Shown here in pieces: positions 1 through 7,236 of a stretch of 50,748 nucleotides of DNA; positions within the stretch are counted from its first letter, which is position 1; every line of letters starts with the position of its first letter. The notes beneath the pieces were generated by a model, which was not told the origin of the DNA, did no database searches, and saw nothing but the letters and a program-made list of their open reading frames with translations. A program made the translations under genes and the position numbers. The stretch spans positions 1 through 50,748 of the forward strand of contig CAPXSA010000013.1 of assembly GCA_948735595.1 (NCBI GenBank). The letters run 5' to 3'. The stretch is from an uncultured Clostridia bacterium (GTDB lineage Bacteria; Bacillota; Clostridia; TANB77; CAG-508).

Positions 1-1
1 G

Positions 2-145
2 AAAAAGTTTAGTAAAAACATTTGTAAGGAATTAGTTGATAAAGTTGTTATATACAATGATACAAAATTTGATTTTTATTTAAAGGGTTATGAAAACCCA
101 TATATTTTTGATGAAAAAAGTAACATTTTATCCTTACAGCATTAG
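2..145 (+). CDS. C-terminal end of a large serine recombinase (partial, runs off the left edge)
   Basis: An open frame enters from the left edge and stops at TAG 143-145, giving 47 residues. It includes ELVDKVVIYNDTKFDFYLKG. This pattern (a short Lys/Glu-rich helix, then LVDKVVIY, then a beta strand) matches the usual extreme C-terminus of large serine recombinases of Firmicute integrative elements. The catalytic serine domain lies outside the window, so the call rests on the tail only. The last codons overlap the 5' part of the downstream pseudopilin-like gene in another frame. That is what is expected when a recombinase gene sits at the very end of its element, next to the attachment site. 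An unrelated protein tail is possible. Confidence 0.55.
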   Translation, partial: KKFSKNICKELVDKVVIYNDTKFDFYLKGYENPYIFDEKSNILSLQH

Positions 146-2064
146 TTGTAACAATTGTAGTTTTATTGATTTTGGCGGGAATTACAATTAATTATGTCCT
201 AGGAGACAATAATATATTCAAAAAGGCAACAGATGCAAAATTAAAAACAGATATTGCAACATGGAAAGAAAGATTAGAGGTAGCTAAAAACCCAATTTTT
301 ATAGAAGGATTAGGGACATTTAATCCAAATAAATATTTTGATCATATAGAAAGCCAAGGAATTATTAATAATAAAGATACAGATGTAATAAACAATGGAG
401 ATGGGACTTATGAGGTAACAACAAAGCCAGGCTATGTATTTGAAATAACATTAATTTCAAATAAAGAAAGACCAACAGATGCAGAAATAGAGTATATAGG
501 ACAGACAGGAAAACTACCACCAAGAGTAAAGAGTATTAAAGTAACAGGGAAAACAGGAACAAGTATAGATATAGAAGTGGAAGTGGCAAGACTAGAAGAT
601 GGAAAATTAAGTTATTATTATAAAGAAGTAGAAGAACCAAAAAGTGCATATAAAGAAGTAAGAAAAGATGTAACAGATTTAACAGCGACAATAGGAAATT
701 TAAGTGATGGGAAAATCTATAACATTAAAGTAGTAGCAAAGAATGAAAAAGGAGAAAATGAATTAGTAGTAATAGAAGCAATCCAACAATTAGTAAAAAC
801 AATTACATTAGATAAAACGACTGCAATAATGAAGCCAAATGCTACTTTGCAATTAACAGCTACTGTTTTACCAGAAAATGCAGAAAACAAGATATTAGAA
901 TGGAGTAGTAGTAATGAAAGCATAGCAACAGTAAGTGATACAGGACTAGTAACAGCAAAAACGGCAGGAAGTGTAAGTATCATAGCAAAAGCAACAGATG
1001 GAAGTGAAGTAACAGCAAGTTGTAATATTACAGTAAAGATACCAGTAGAAAGTATTAGCTTAAATAAGACAAGTGCGAAAGTAGAGCCAAATAAAATAAT
1101 TACTTTAGTAGCAACGATAAATCCAAGTAATGCAACAAATAAAGCGGTAACATGGACAAGTAGTAATACTAGTATAGCAACAGTAAGTAATACTGGAGTA
1201 GTAACAGGAAAGGCATTAGGAACAGTAACTATAACAGTAAAATCAGTAGATGATACAACAAAAACTAAAAGTTGTACAGTAAAGGTAACAGACGAAACAA
1301 ATTGGGAAGAAATGAATGAAATAGCAAAAGAGATAGCCAAAACAAGTAGTATTACAAATAGTTCAACACAAGCAACAGTAACAGTAAATGGAGAAAGTAA
1401 GACAGTAAAAGTAGGCGATATTTATAAAGTAGAATATAACGGAAAAATAAGACGAGTAAGAGTATTAGGGTTCAAACATGATGATTTAGTCAATACAGGA
1501 GTATATGGAGGAAGCCATACAAAGGCAAGTATCAGTTTTGAGTTTTTAGATTTGATGACAGGAGATACGAAGATGCCAATGAATAGAAGTAATACAAACT
1601 CAGGAGGCTGGGCAAGTGCAAAACTAAGAACAGATTTAAATGGAAGTGGAAGTAGTATAGGCGGATTAGGAGTAAATTTAAGTAATAAAGCATATATCAA
1701 ACTGGTAAAGAAGAAATATATACCAACATATAATGTAGCAAGTACAAGTACATGCAATGATTTCTTATGGTTACTAGCTGCAAGTGAAGTAGTGAATAAT
1801 GGATATAATGGAGGTGGGACGTATGGACAGGCAATAACAAACGAAGGAAAACAATATCAATATTATAAAGGAATAACAGACGCATGGAATATAGCAAACA
1901 CAGGGCGTAAAAAATACAATGACTTCAGCAGTGAGAACTGGTGGCTTCGTTCACCTGCTTACGGTAATAGTAACGGCTTCTGCCATGTCTCTAGCGCAGG
2001 TACTACTAACAACAATTGTAGCGCGAGCAGTAGCGATGGCGTAGCTCCAGGATTTTGCATCTAA
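124..2064 (+). CDS. Pseudopilin-like surface protein with BIG2 domains and DUF6273-like C-terminus, 5' end displaced
   Basis: The frame is open from 124 but has no normal start. It begins inside a type IV pilin-like hydrophobic helix (TALVVTIVVLLILAGITI), so the leader peptide and initiating ATG are missing. A TTG at 166 is the only plausible start and would remove most of the helix. Numbered from that TTG, the regions are a fibronectin-III-like stretch (about 117-205), two BIG2 immunoglobulin-like domains (about 213-292 and 294-375), and a C-terminal DUF6273-like, probably C-type-lectin-fold domain (about 400-632). The last domain contains WWLRSP and ends GVAPGFCI. The last 140 bases switch from A/T-ending codons to NNC codons. 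The 5' end was probably separated by insertion of the upstream recombinase element. The protein is probably exported and surface-displayed when intact. Confidence 0.7.
   Translation, partial: HFILTALVVTIVVLLILAGITINYVLGDNNIFKKATDAKLKTDIATWKERLEVAKNPIFIEGLGTFNPNKYFDHIESQGIINNKDTDVINNGDGTYEVTTKPGYVFEITLISNKERPTDAEIEYIGQTGKLPPRVKSIKVTGKTGTSIDIEVEVARLEDGKLSYYYKEVEEPKSAYKEVRKDVTDLTATIGNLSDGKIYNIKVVAKNEKGENELVVIEAIQQLVKTITLDKTTAIMKPNATLQLTATVLPENAENKILEWSSSNESIATVSDTGLVTAKTAGSVSIIAKATDGSEVTASCNITVKIPVESISLNKTSAKVEPNKIITLVATINPSNATNKAVTWTSSNTSIATVSNTGVVTGKALGTVTITVKSVDDTTKTKSCTVKVTDETNWEEMNEIAKEIAKTSSITNSSTQATVTVNGESKTVKVGDIYKVEYNGKIRRVRVLGFKHDDLVNTGVYGGSHTKASISFEFLDLMTGDTKMPMNRSNTNSGGWASAKLRTDLNGSGSSIGGLGVNLSNKAYIKLVKKKYIPTYNVASTSTCNDFLWLLAASEVVNNGYNGGGTYGQAITNEGKQYQYYKGITDAWNIANTGRKKYNDFSSENWWLRSPAYGNSNGFCHVSSAGTTNNNCSASSSDGVAPGFCI
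1923..2064 (+). other. Candidate DGR variable region (VR)
   Basis: This 3' segment encodes the WWLRSP...GVAPGFCI end. It is rich in AGC, AAC, TTC, TGC, GTC and ATC codons, whereas the preceding 1.7 kb of the gene almost always ends codons in A or T. Variable regions of diversity-generating retroelements look like this because AAC/AAT codons of the template repeat are mutated at adenines, leaving NNC/NNT codons at the variable positions of a C-type-lectin-like fold. The invariant end (GTAGCTCCAGGATTTTGCAT) would suit a GC-richer initiation segment. No reverse transcriptase or template repeat is visible in the window, so this is an inference. Confidence 0.5.
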
Positions 2065-2285
2065 GACTAGCGAGAACATAGCCTTAAAACATACGAGAGG
2101 GCACTTGCGAATTGATTCAAGACCTTCCTAAGGGGGAAAATAAAAAGACCTTGGAGGAGAGTGTCATGAATTTTGTGTAAAATAAAGAAAAAAATACCTT
2201 TTATGATATAATAAATAAAATATCAAGAAGGTATTTTCTTTATGGAAGAAAAAGTGCTAAAGCAATGAATAACTCAGTAAGAGGC
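2065..2285. other. Non-coding stretch after the variable-region gene, with inverted repeat
   Basis: The first 80 bases keep the GC-richer composition of the adjoining gene end. An inverted repeat follows: AAAATACCTT at 2191-2200 pairs with AAGGTATTTT at 2228-2237 around a 27-base AT-rich loop. It has no clear T-run, so it is a weak terminator candidate. No convincing gene was seen here. Confidence 0.5.
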
Positions 2286-2314
2286 TTGTCAACCATCACA
2301 GAATATGCTAAAAT
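2286..2314 (+). promoter_or_regulatory. Sigma-A type promoter for plsC-trmB
   Basis: TTGTCA (2286-2291), a 17-base spacer and TAAAAT (2309-2314) lie about 50 bases upstream of the plsC start. Confidence 0.55.
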
Positions 2315-2362
2315 ACTGTTACACAAGCATTTAAAAGGAAAATATATAATAAGGAGATGGAT

Positions 2363-2965
2363 ATGAAGAAAGTATCTATTTGGATGTATACCTTAGTACA
2401 GCCAATAGCCTCTTTTTTACTAAAAATAGTATATCAACCTAAAATTATCAATAAACAAATTATTCCAAAAGAAGACAGAGTTATTTTAGCAGGAAACCAC
2501 AAAATGATGCTTGACCCAGTTTTAGTCAGTTGTGGGACAAGAAGATTAATTCATTTCTTAGCAAAGGATATTTTCTTTACAGGAATTCGAGGCTTTTTTA
2601 TGAAACGAGCAGGAACACTTCCAGTACATAGTGGAAAAATCCATAAAGATTCTTTTAAGTCTGCTATTGATATTTTAAATCAAGATAAAGTAGTGGGGAT
2701 TTTTCCAGAAGGAACTAGAAATTATACTCAAAAGCAATTGCTTCCTTTTAAACGTGGTGCAGTTACTTTGGCACAAGAAACAGGTAGCAAAATTATTCCA
2801 TTTGCCATTTATGGAAGGTATTTGCCATTTCATGGATTAAGAATAGAATTTGGTAAGCCAATTGATGTGGTAAATATGGAACTAAAAGAAGCAAATCAAT
2901 TATTAGAAGATGAAGTAAGAAAATTATTAGTCAAAGCAGAAAAAGAAAAGGCAGGAAAAAAATGA
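2363..2965 (+). CDS. plsC: 1-acyl-sn-glycerol-3-phosphate acyltransferase (PlsC family)
   Basis: This 200-residue membrane-associated acyltransferase should convert lysophosphatidic acid to phosphatidic acid in phospholipid synthesis. It has the HX4D catalytic motif (NHKMMLDP, His about residue 46) and the glycerol-phosphate-binding block FPEGTRN about 65 residues later. A hydrophobic N-terminal stretch precedes these. The length is usual for the family. I prefer the ATG at 2363 over the in-frame ATG at 2357, because AAGGAG directly abuts 2357 and is correctly spaced (6 bases) for 2363. The end overlaps trmB by four bases (ATGA), so the two are translationally coupled. Confidence 0.9.
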   Translation: MKKVSIWMYTLVQPIASFLLKIVYQPKIINKQIIPKEDRVILAGNHKMMLDPVLVSCGTRRLIHFLAKDIFFTGIRGFFMKRAGTLPVHSGKIHKDSFKSAIDILNQDKVVGIFPEGTRNYTQKQLLPFKRGAVTLAQETGSKIIPFAIYGRYLPFHGLRIEFGKPIDVVNMELKEANQLLEDEVRKLLVKAEKEKAGKK

Positions 2966-3624
2966 GAATTAGATATAAACCATGGGCAAGAAAAGAACTA
3001 GAAGAAAGTAAATTTTATAGAGAAAATGCAGAAGAATTAAAGGGAATGTGGAGAAAAGAATTTGCAAGGCCAAACCAACCACTCTATGTAGAATTAGGAT
3101 GTGGCAAAGGTGGCTTTATTTCGCAAATAGCATGTAAGCACCCAGAAAATAACTATCTAGGGATTGACTTAGTAGACCCAATGTTAGGTTTAGCCAAAAG
3201 AAAAGTAGAGGAGATTTATCAAAAGCAAAATAAAGAAATAGATAATGTATTACTAACTAGATTTGACATTGAACGTATTTTACTCATATTGAGTGAAGAA
3301 GATAGCCTTGATAGAATTTATATCAACTTTTGTAATCCTTGGCCAAGAGGAAAACATCATAAAAAAAGGTTGACCCATACAAGACAGCTAGAGAAGTATA
3401 GGCAAATTTTGAAAGCAGATGGAAGCATTTATTTTAAAACAGATGATGATAATTTATTTGAAGAAAGTGTTGGATATTTTGAACAAACAGGGTTTAAGAT
3501 AGAGAAAATCACAAGAGATTTGCACCAAGAACTAGATTTCTGGGAAAATATAGAAACAGAACATGAGAAAATGTTTTTAAGTCAAGGCATTAAAATCAAA
3601 GCACTCATTGCTCGAAATAATTAG
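2962..3624 (+). CDS. trmB: tRNA (guanine-N7)-methyltransferase TrmB
   Basis: A 220-residue SAM-dependent Rossmann methyltransferase that makes m7G46 in tRNA. Visible family signatures are ELGCGKGGF (SAM-binding loop, about residues 44-52), GIDLVDPMLGLAKRK, the FCNPWPRGKHHKKRLTH block typical of TrmB, and a C-terminal KTDDDNLFEES segment. The length is normal. Its start overlaps the plsC stop (ATGA), so it is the second gene of a short operon. Confidence 0.95.
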   Translation: MRIRYKPWARKELEESKFYRENAEELKGMWRKEFARPNQPLYVELGCGKGGFISQIACKHPENNYLGIDLVDPMLGLAKRKVEEIYQKQNKEIDNVLLTRFDIERILLILSEEDSLDRIYINFCNPWPRGKHHKKRLTHTRQLEKYRQILKADGSIYFKTDDDNLFEESVGYFEQTGFKIEKITRDLHQELDFWENIETEHEKMFLSQGIKIKALIARNN

Positions 3625-3699
3625 GAAGTGTTCACATTTCGGACATAAAAAAACGATAAAATAATAACAGAGAATTACTAAGAAAGGGCGAAAAAAGCA

Positions 3700-4383
3700 A
3701 TGAATAATATTACTGTTTTAGTAGTAGATGATGAATCTAGAATGAGAAAATTAATTAAAGACTTCTTAGCACAAAAGGGATATAGCATTTTAGAAGCTGG
3801 AGATGGGGAAGAAGCGCTTAAAGTATTTGAAGAAAATCAAAATCAAATCAACTTAATCTTACTAGATGTTATGATGCCAAAATTAGATGGTTGGTCAGTT
3901 CTTCGCCAAATTAGGCAAACTTCAAAAGTACCAATTATGATGCTTACTGCAAGAGGGGAAGAACAAGACGAACTATTTGGTTTTGAATTAGGTGTGGATG
4001 AATATATTTCTAAGCCATTTAGCCCTAAAATTTTAGTAGCAAGAGTAGAGGCCATTTTAAAGAGAACTATGGGAGATAGAACAGAAGTAAAAGACTATGG
4101 CGGAATTACCATTGACCCAGAAGGAAGAACTGTTAAAGTAGATGATAAGCAAGTAGAAATGAGTTTAAGAGAATATGAATTATTAAAATATTTAATCGAT
4201 AATCAAGGAATTGCTTTATCAAGAGATAAAATTTTAAACAACGTTTGGAATTATGACTATTATGGAGATTCTAGAACAATAGATAGTCATATTAAGAAAA
4301 TTCGTCATAAACTAGGCAAAAAAGGAAAATACATTGAAACTATGCGTGGAGTAGGATATAAATTTGAAGTAAAGGAAAAATAG
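3700..4383 (+). CDS. OmpR/PhoB-family response regulator
   Basis: 227 residues. The N-terminal receiver domain has the acidic pair at residues 10-11, the phospho-acceptor Asp56 (LILLDVMMP) and Lys105 (ISKPF). The C-terminal winged helix ends with SRTIDSHIKKIRHKLG and IETMRGVGYKFE, diagnostic of the OmpR/PhoB class. It is a DNA-binding regulator paired with the histidine kinase that starts two bases after its stop. The target genes cannot be told from sequence; no cognate operator was found. The ribosome binding site is AAAGGG, about 12 bases upstream. Confidence 0.93.
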   Translation: MNNITVLVVDDESRMRKLIKDFLAQKGYSILEAGDGEEALKVFEENQNQINLILLDVMMPKLDGWSVLRQIRQTSKVPIMMLTARGEEQDELFGFELGVDEYISKPFSPKILVARVEAILKRTMGDRTEVKDYGGITIDPEGRTVKVDDKQVEMSLREYELLKYLIDNQGIALSRDKILNNVWNYDYYGDSRTIDSHIKKIRHKLGKKGKYIETMRGVGYKFEVKEK

Positions 4384-4385
4384 AA

Positions 4386-5879
4386 ATGGAAAAGCTAAAA
4401 GATAAATTCAAATCAGTTCGATTTCGATTATTCGCAGTACTATGTGCTGTGATTATCTTTTTAGTGCTCTGTTTAATACTGATTAACAGCATTGTATTGG
4501 AAAATTTTTACGTTTATTCTAAAACTAATACTGTTAAAAAATTGTATCAAAAGATTGATAATTATTATGCTTCCCCTAATTTAAATACAAATTTAGAAAA
4601 TGAACTTCGTAGAAGTGCTTTTATTAATAACTTTGATATTTTAATTAAAACAGATACAGATCTAATATTATTTACTACTGATAGAGATTTCTTATCTTCT
4701 TTAAATCGAATTCAAAGTAGTAATCAGTTAAAAGAACAAGAAGAGAGTGCCATTTTGTATAAAGATGAGAAAATGCAAATTTGTAGAGTGAATGATAAAG
4801 CTTCAAACTTAACCTATATTTTATTAACAGGAAATCTCGTAAATGGCTATAGTCTATTTATTCGAATTCCTGTTGCACCAATAGAAGAAAGTGTTAACAT
4901 TTCGAATAAGGTTTTGATGTTAATTGGACTTTTAACGATTATCATAGCAGCACTTGCGGTTTCTATCATTTCTCGTAAATTTACAGAACCAATTTTAGAA
5001 TTAAATGATATTACGGAGAAAATGTCTAAACTAGATTTTTCTAAGAAATATCGTATTAAAGATTCTAGTGATGAAATTAATAAATTAGGACGAAATATCA
5101 ATACCATGTCTGATAAATTGGAAGGAACTATCAAACAGTTAAGAGAGAATAACAAAGAGTTAGAAAAAGACATAGAAGAAAAATCTAAAATAGATGAAAT
5201 GCGTAAACAGTTTATTTCAGATGTATCCCATGAATTGAAAACACCAATTGCCTTAATACAAGGATATGCAGAAGGATTAGTAGAAAATGTAAATACAGAT
5301 GAGGAATCTAAAAAATTCTATGCAGAGGTTATTTTAGATGAGACTAATAAAATGGATAATTTAGTAAAACAGTTATTAGAATTGATGAAACTGGAATATG
5401 GAAAAAGAGAATTTCATGATAAGGAATTTGACCTAGTAGAATTGATTCAAAGTGTTATTCAAAATTGTCATGTGATGACAGAAGAAAAAAATATAGAAGT
5501 ATTGTTTGAAGCAAAAGAGCCAGTTTATGTTAGAACAGACGATTTTTACATAGAACAAATTGTTACCAATTACTTTACAAATGCAATTAAGCATGCGGAA
5601 GAAAAAGCAGGCAAAAAGCAAATACAAATTAGTATTAGTTTACAAGAAGAAAAGGCAAGAGTATCAGTGTTTAATACAGGGAACCTAATTGCAGAAGAGG
5701 AATTAGATAGAATCTGGGGAAGATTTTACAAAGTAGATAGCTCTAGAAATAGAGAAGATGGAGGAAGCGGAATAGGTTTATCTTTAGTAAAGGCAATTCA
5801 GAATAATTACAAAAATGCCTATGGGGTAGAGAATAAGCCTAATGGAGTAGAGTTTTATTTTGACATTAACCTGAACTAA
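4386..5879 (+). CDS. Membrane sensor histidine kinase (HAMP, HisKA, HATPase)
   Basis: 497 residues. Transmembrane helix 1 lies at about residues 14-36, an extracytoplasmic sensor region of about 130 residues follows, and helix 2 lies at about 172-193. After that come a HAMP linker and coiled coil, HisKA with the phosphorylated histidine in VSHELKTPIALIQGYAEGL (His282), the N-box NYFTNAIKHA and the G-box GSGIGLSLVKAI. It is the cognate partner of the response regulator immediately upstream. The architecture resembles VanS/PhoR-type kinases, but the stimulus is unknown. The gene is followed by a perfect 26-base GC-rich palindrome. Confidence 0.93.
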   Translation: MEKLKDKFKSVRFRLFAVLCAVIIFLVLCLILINSIVLENFYVYSKTNTVKKLYQKIDNYYASPNLNTNLENELRRSAFINNFDILIKTDTDLILFTTDRDFLSSLNRIQSSNQLKEQEESAILYKDEKMQICRVNDKASNLTYILLTGNLVNGYSLFIRIPVAPIEESVNISNKVLMLIGLLTIIIAALAVSIISRKFTEPILELNDITEKMSKLDFSKKYRIKDSSDEINKLGRNINTMSDKLEGTIKQLRENNKELEKDIEEKSKIDEMRKQFISDVSHELKTPIALIQGYAEGLVENVNTDEESKKFYAEVILDETNKMDNLVKQLLELMKLEYGKREFHDKEFDLVELIQSVIQNCHVMTEEKNIEVLFEAKEPVYVRTDDFYIEQIVTNYFTNAIKHAEEKAGKKQIQISISLQEEKARVSVFNTGNLIAEEELDRIWGRFYKVDSSRNREDGGSGIGLSLVKAIQNNYKNAYGVENKPNGVEFYFDINLN

Positions 5880-5889
5880 TAGAAGAGAA

Positions 5890-5915
5890 GGAGGCGGATG
5901 AATTCATCCGCCTCC
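5890..5915. repeat. Perfect 26-base palindrome
   Basis: Two 13-base arms (GGAGGCGGATGAA and its exact complement) meet without a loop between two convergent genes. It may work as a bidirectional terminator, though neither side has a convincing T-run. Its base composition matches the foreign DUF4097 gene rather than the local genome, so it may have arrived with it. Confidence 0.6.
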
Positions 5916-5936
5916 CAAAATCATGACTTATTTAAG

Positions 5937-6466
5937 TTATTTTACAGTGACATTACCGTTGTGAGATTCTGCTCTTCCATAGGCAGTATAACCGCCACGG
6001 GTACCACGGAAATTATGCCACCATTGTAGGCGTTGAGCGCCATTTCCTTAGCCGAAACTTCATCTTTGATTGCGATAGCCCCATTGTAACTTGAGGCGCT
6101 TAGAAACTCGAAAGTACGTGCAGGAATAGCAACAGACAAAGTCAGTCTACCTGTGATGGAACCGCCAATAGAGAGGGACACAATAGCCTCCCGACCATTT
6201 TTCGTGATACTGAGAGTAGGCTTTTGGCTAGTGATAGCCTCGCCGTAGAAATGTGCATTAATGGTATCGGTGTCATTGGTAGTTACGAGGATATCAGCAG
6301 AGTCGCACTTGATAGTAATTCTGTTGATGTCATTTGCTTGCAGACTTTTCTCCTCATCGAACTTTTGTGAGTTGCCAAACATTCCTCCGCCGGAGACAAC
6401 GCGCCCGTTAACTATTGTGATGCCACCACAGTTGGTAATGTTGCAACCGTTGATGTTGATGTTCAT
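5937..6466 (-). pseudogene. Foreign-looking DUF4097-type beta-strand protein, frameshifted near the 3' end
   Basis: The first 150 or so residues are asparagine/glycine-rich beta-strand repeats (MNININGCNITNCGG, SASSYNGAIAIKDEV, NAYNGG) like DUF4097/adhesin-type proteins. Codon use is GC-rich (AAC, ATC, GGC, ACC), unlike every neighbour, and I see no Shine-Dalgarno site before the ATG. After NAYNGG the open frame gives an implausible tail that stops at 5942. The other frame gives the natural-looking YTAYGRAESHNGNVTVK, with a stop at 5937-5939. A one-base loss near 6015-6020 would explain this. In-frame CGG (6193-6195, minus strand) reads sensibly as Arg here. Horizontal transfer, perhaps from a Bacteroidota-like donor that lacks SD sites, followed by decay is the best reading. 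Confidence 0.6.
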
Positions 6467-6504
6467 GAAGTCGAACTTTGTCGTTAAAAGTCGACCGAAT
6501 TTTC

Positions 6505-6533
6505 TTTACAAATTCCAAATACCATAGTAGAAT
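6505..6533 (+). promoter_or_regulatory. Promoter for the sortase gene
   Basis: TTTACA (6505-6510), a 17-base spacer and TAGAAT (6528-6533), about 65 bases before the sortase start. Confidence 0.45.
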
Positions 6534-6598
6534 AGGTACAATAAAAATTGCAATTTTTTATTTCAGATTTATATATTTTAATTCACAGAAAGGCAGGT

Positions 6599-7201
6599 AT
6601 GAGACATGCAATGAGTTACACGAAGAAAAACTTAGACACCTTAAGTCTCCTGCTAACAATTTCTATTTTAATGACTTCCTTTTTTGTTTATTCAAGTATT
6701 TCTTTAGCAGCTATTTCAAACAATTTAAATTCGAATAAGGTTTATTCTAAACAAATCTCAATCGAAAATCAAACACAACGACAAATTGTACAAGCCAATT
6801 TAACAAATCAGTGGAGAGTTCAAATTCCCAAACTAAATTTAGATGTTCATATTGAAGAAGGAACCACACAGGACATTTTGTTAAAAGCAGTAGGTCATTT
6901 TGAAAATACAAGTCAGTGGAATGGAAATGTGTGCTTAGCAGGACATAACAGAGGGTATCAATGCAACTTTTTTCAAAAAATCAAAACTCTAAAATTAGGA
7001 GATGAAATTATTTATTGTACTAAACAAGGTAAAAAAATTTATCAGGTACAAACGAATAAGGTCATTCTAGAAACAGATTGGAGTTACTTAGAAAATACCA
7101 AAGATGATAGAATTACCTTAATTACGTGTGAAGAAAATCGAGGAGAATACAGAAGATGCATACAAGGTGTGCAAGTATCAGAAACAAAGGATATATTTTA
7201 G
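6599..7201 (+). CDS. Sortase
   Basis: 200 residues from the ATG at 6599, chosen because GAAAGG lies just upstream. It has an N-terminal transmembrane anchor (LSLLLTISILMTSFFVYSS). The sortase fold carries the catalytic triad: His116 in LAGHNRG, Cys177 in LITC, and Arg185/186 in YRRCIQGV. It is a membrane-bound cysteine transpeptidase that cleaves LPXTG-like signals and links surface proteins to the wall or into pili. Its clear substrate is the LPKTG-bearing thioester adhesin encoded 35 bases downstream. The overall look (TLITC, short length) suits class D-like sortases, but the class is not certain. Confidence 0.9.
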   Translation: MRHAMSYTKKNLDTLSLLLTISILMTSFFVYSSISLAAISNNLNSNKVYSKQISIENQTQRQIVQANLTNQWRVQIPKLNLDVHIEEGTTQDILLKAVGHFENTSQWNGNVCLAGHNRGYQCNFFQKIKTLKLGDEIIYCTKQGKKIYQVQTNKVILETDWSYLENTKDDRITLITCEENRGEYRRCIQGVQVSETKDIF

Positions 7202-7236
7202 AGTAAAAATCAGATATGGAAAGGAGAGTATGGTGT

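Noticed and set aside
717..1340. A 207-codon open frame on the minus strand inside the pilin-like gene
   Set aside because: It is a low-complexity mirror of the repetitive BIG2 coding region (hydrophobic Val/Leu/Thr), with no ribosome binding site.
2..2064. A DGR template repeat or reverse transcriptase within the window
   Set aside because: I looked for another copy of the WWLRSP-encoding region and for an RT gene and saw neither. If they exist they are outside the window.
2265..2362. A small open frame beginning MNNSVRGLSTITEYAK before plsC
   Set aside because: It lacks a ribosome binding site and overlaps a good promoter with TTGTCA and TAAAAT, so it is probably chance.
5942..6015. The final residues of the DUF4097 frame (beginning IISVVPVAV) as real
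   Set aside because: They do not resemble the beta repeats, while the alternative frame gives YTAYGRAESHNGNVTVK with a stop at 5937, so a frameshift is more likely.
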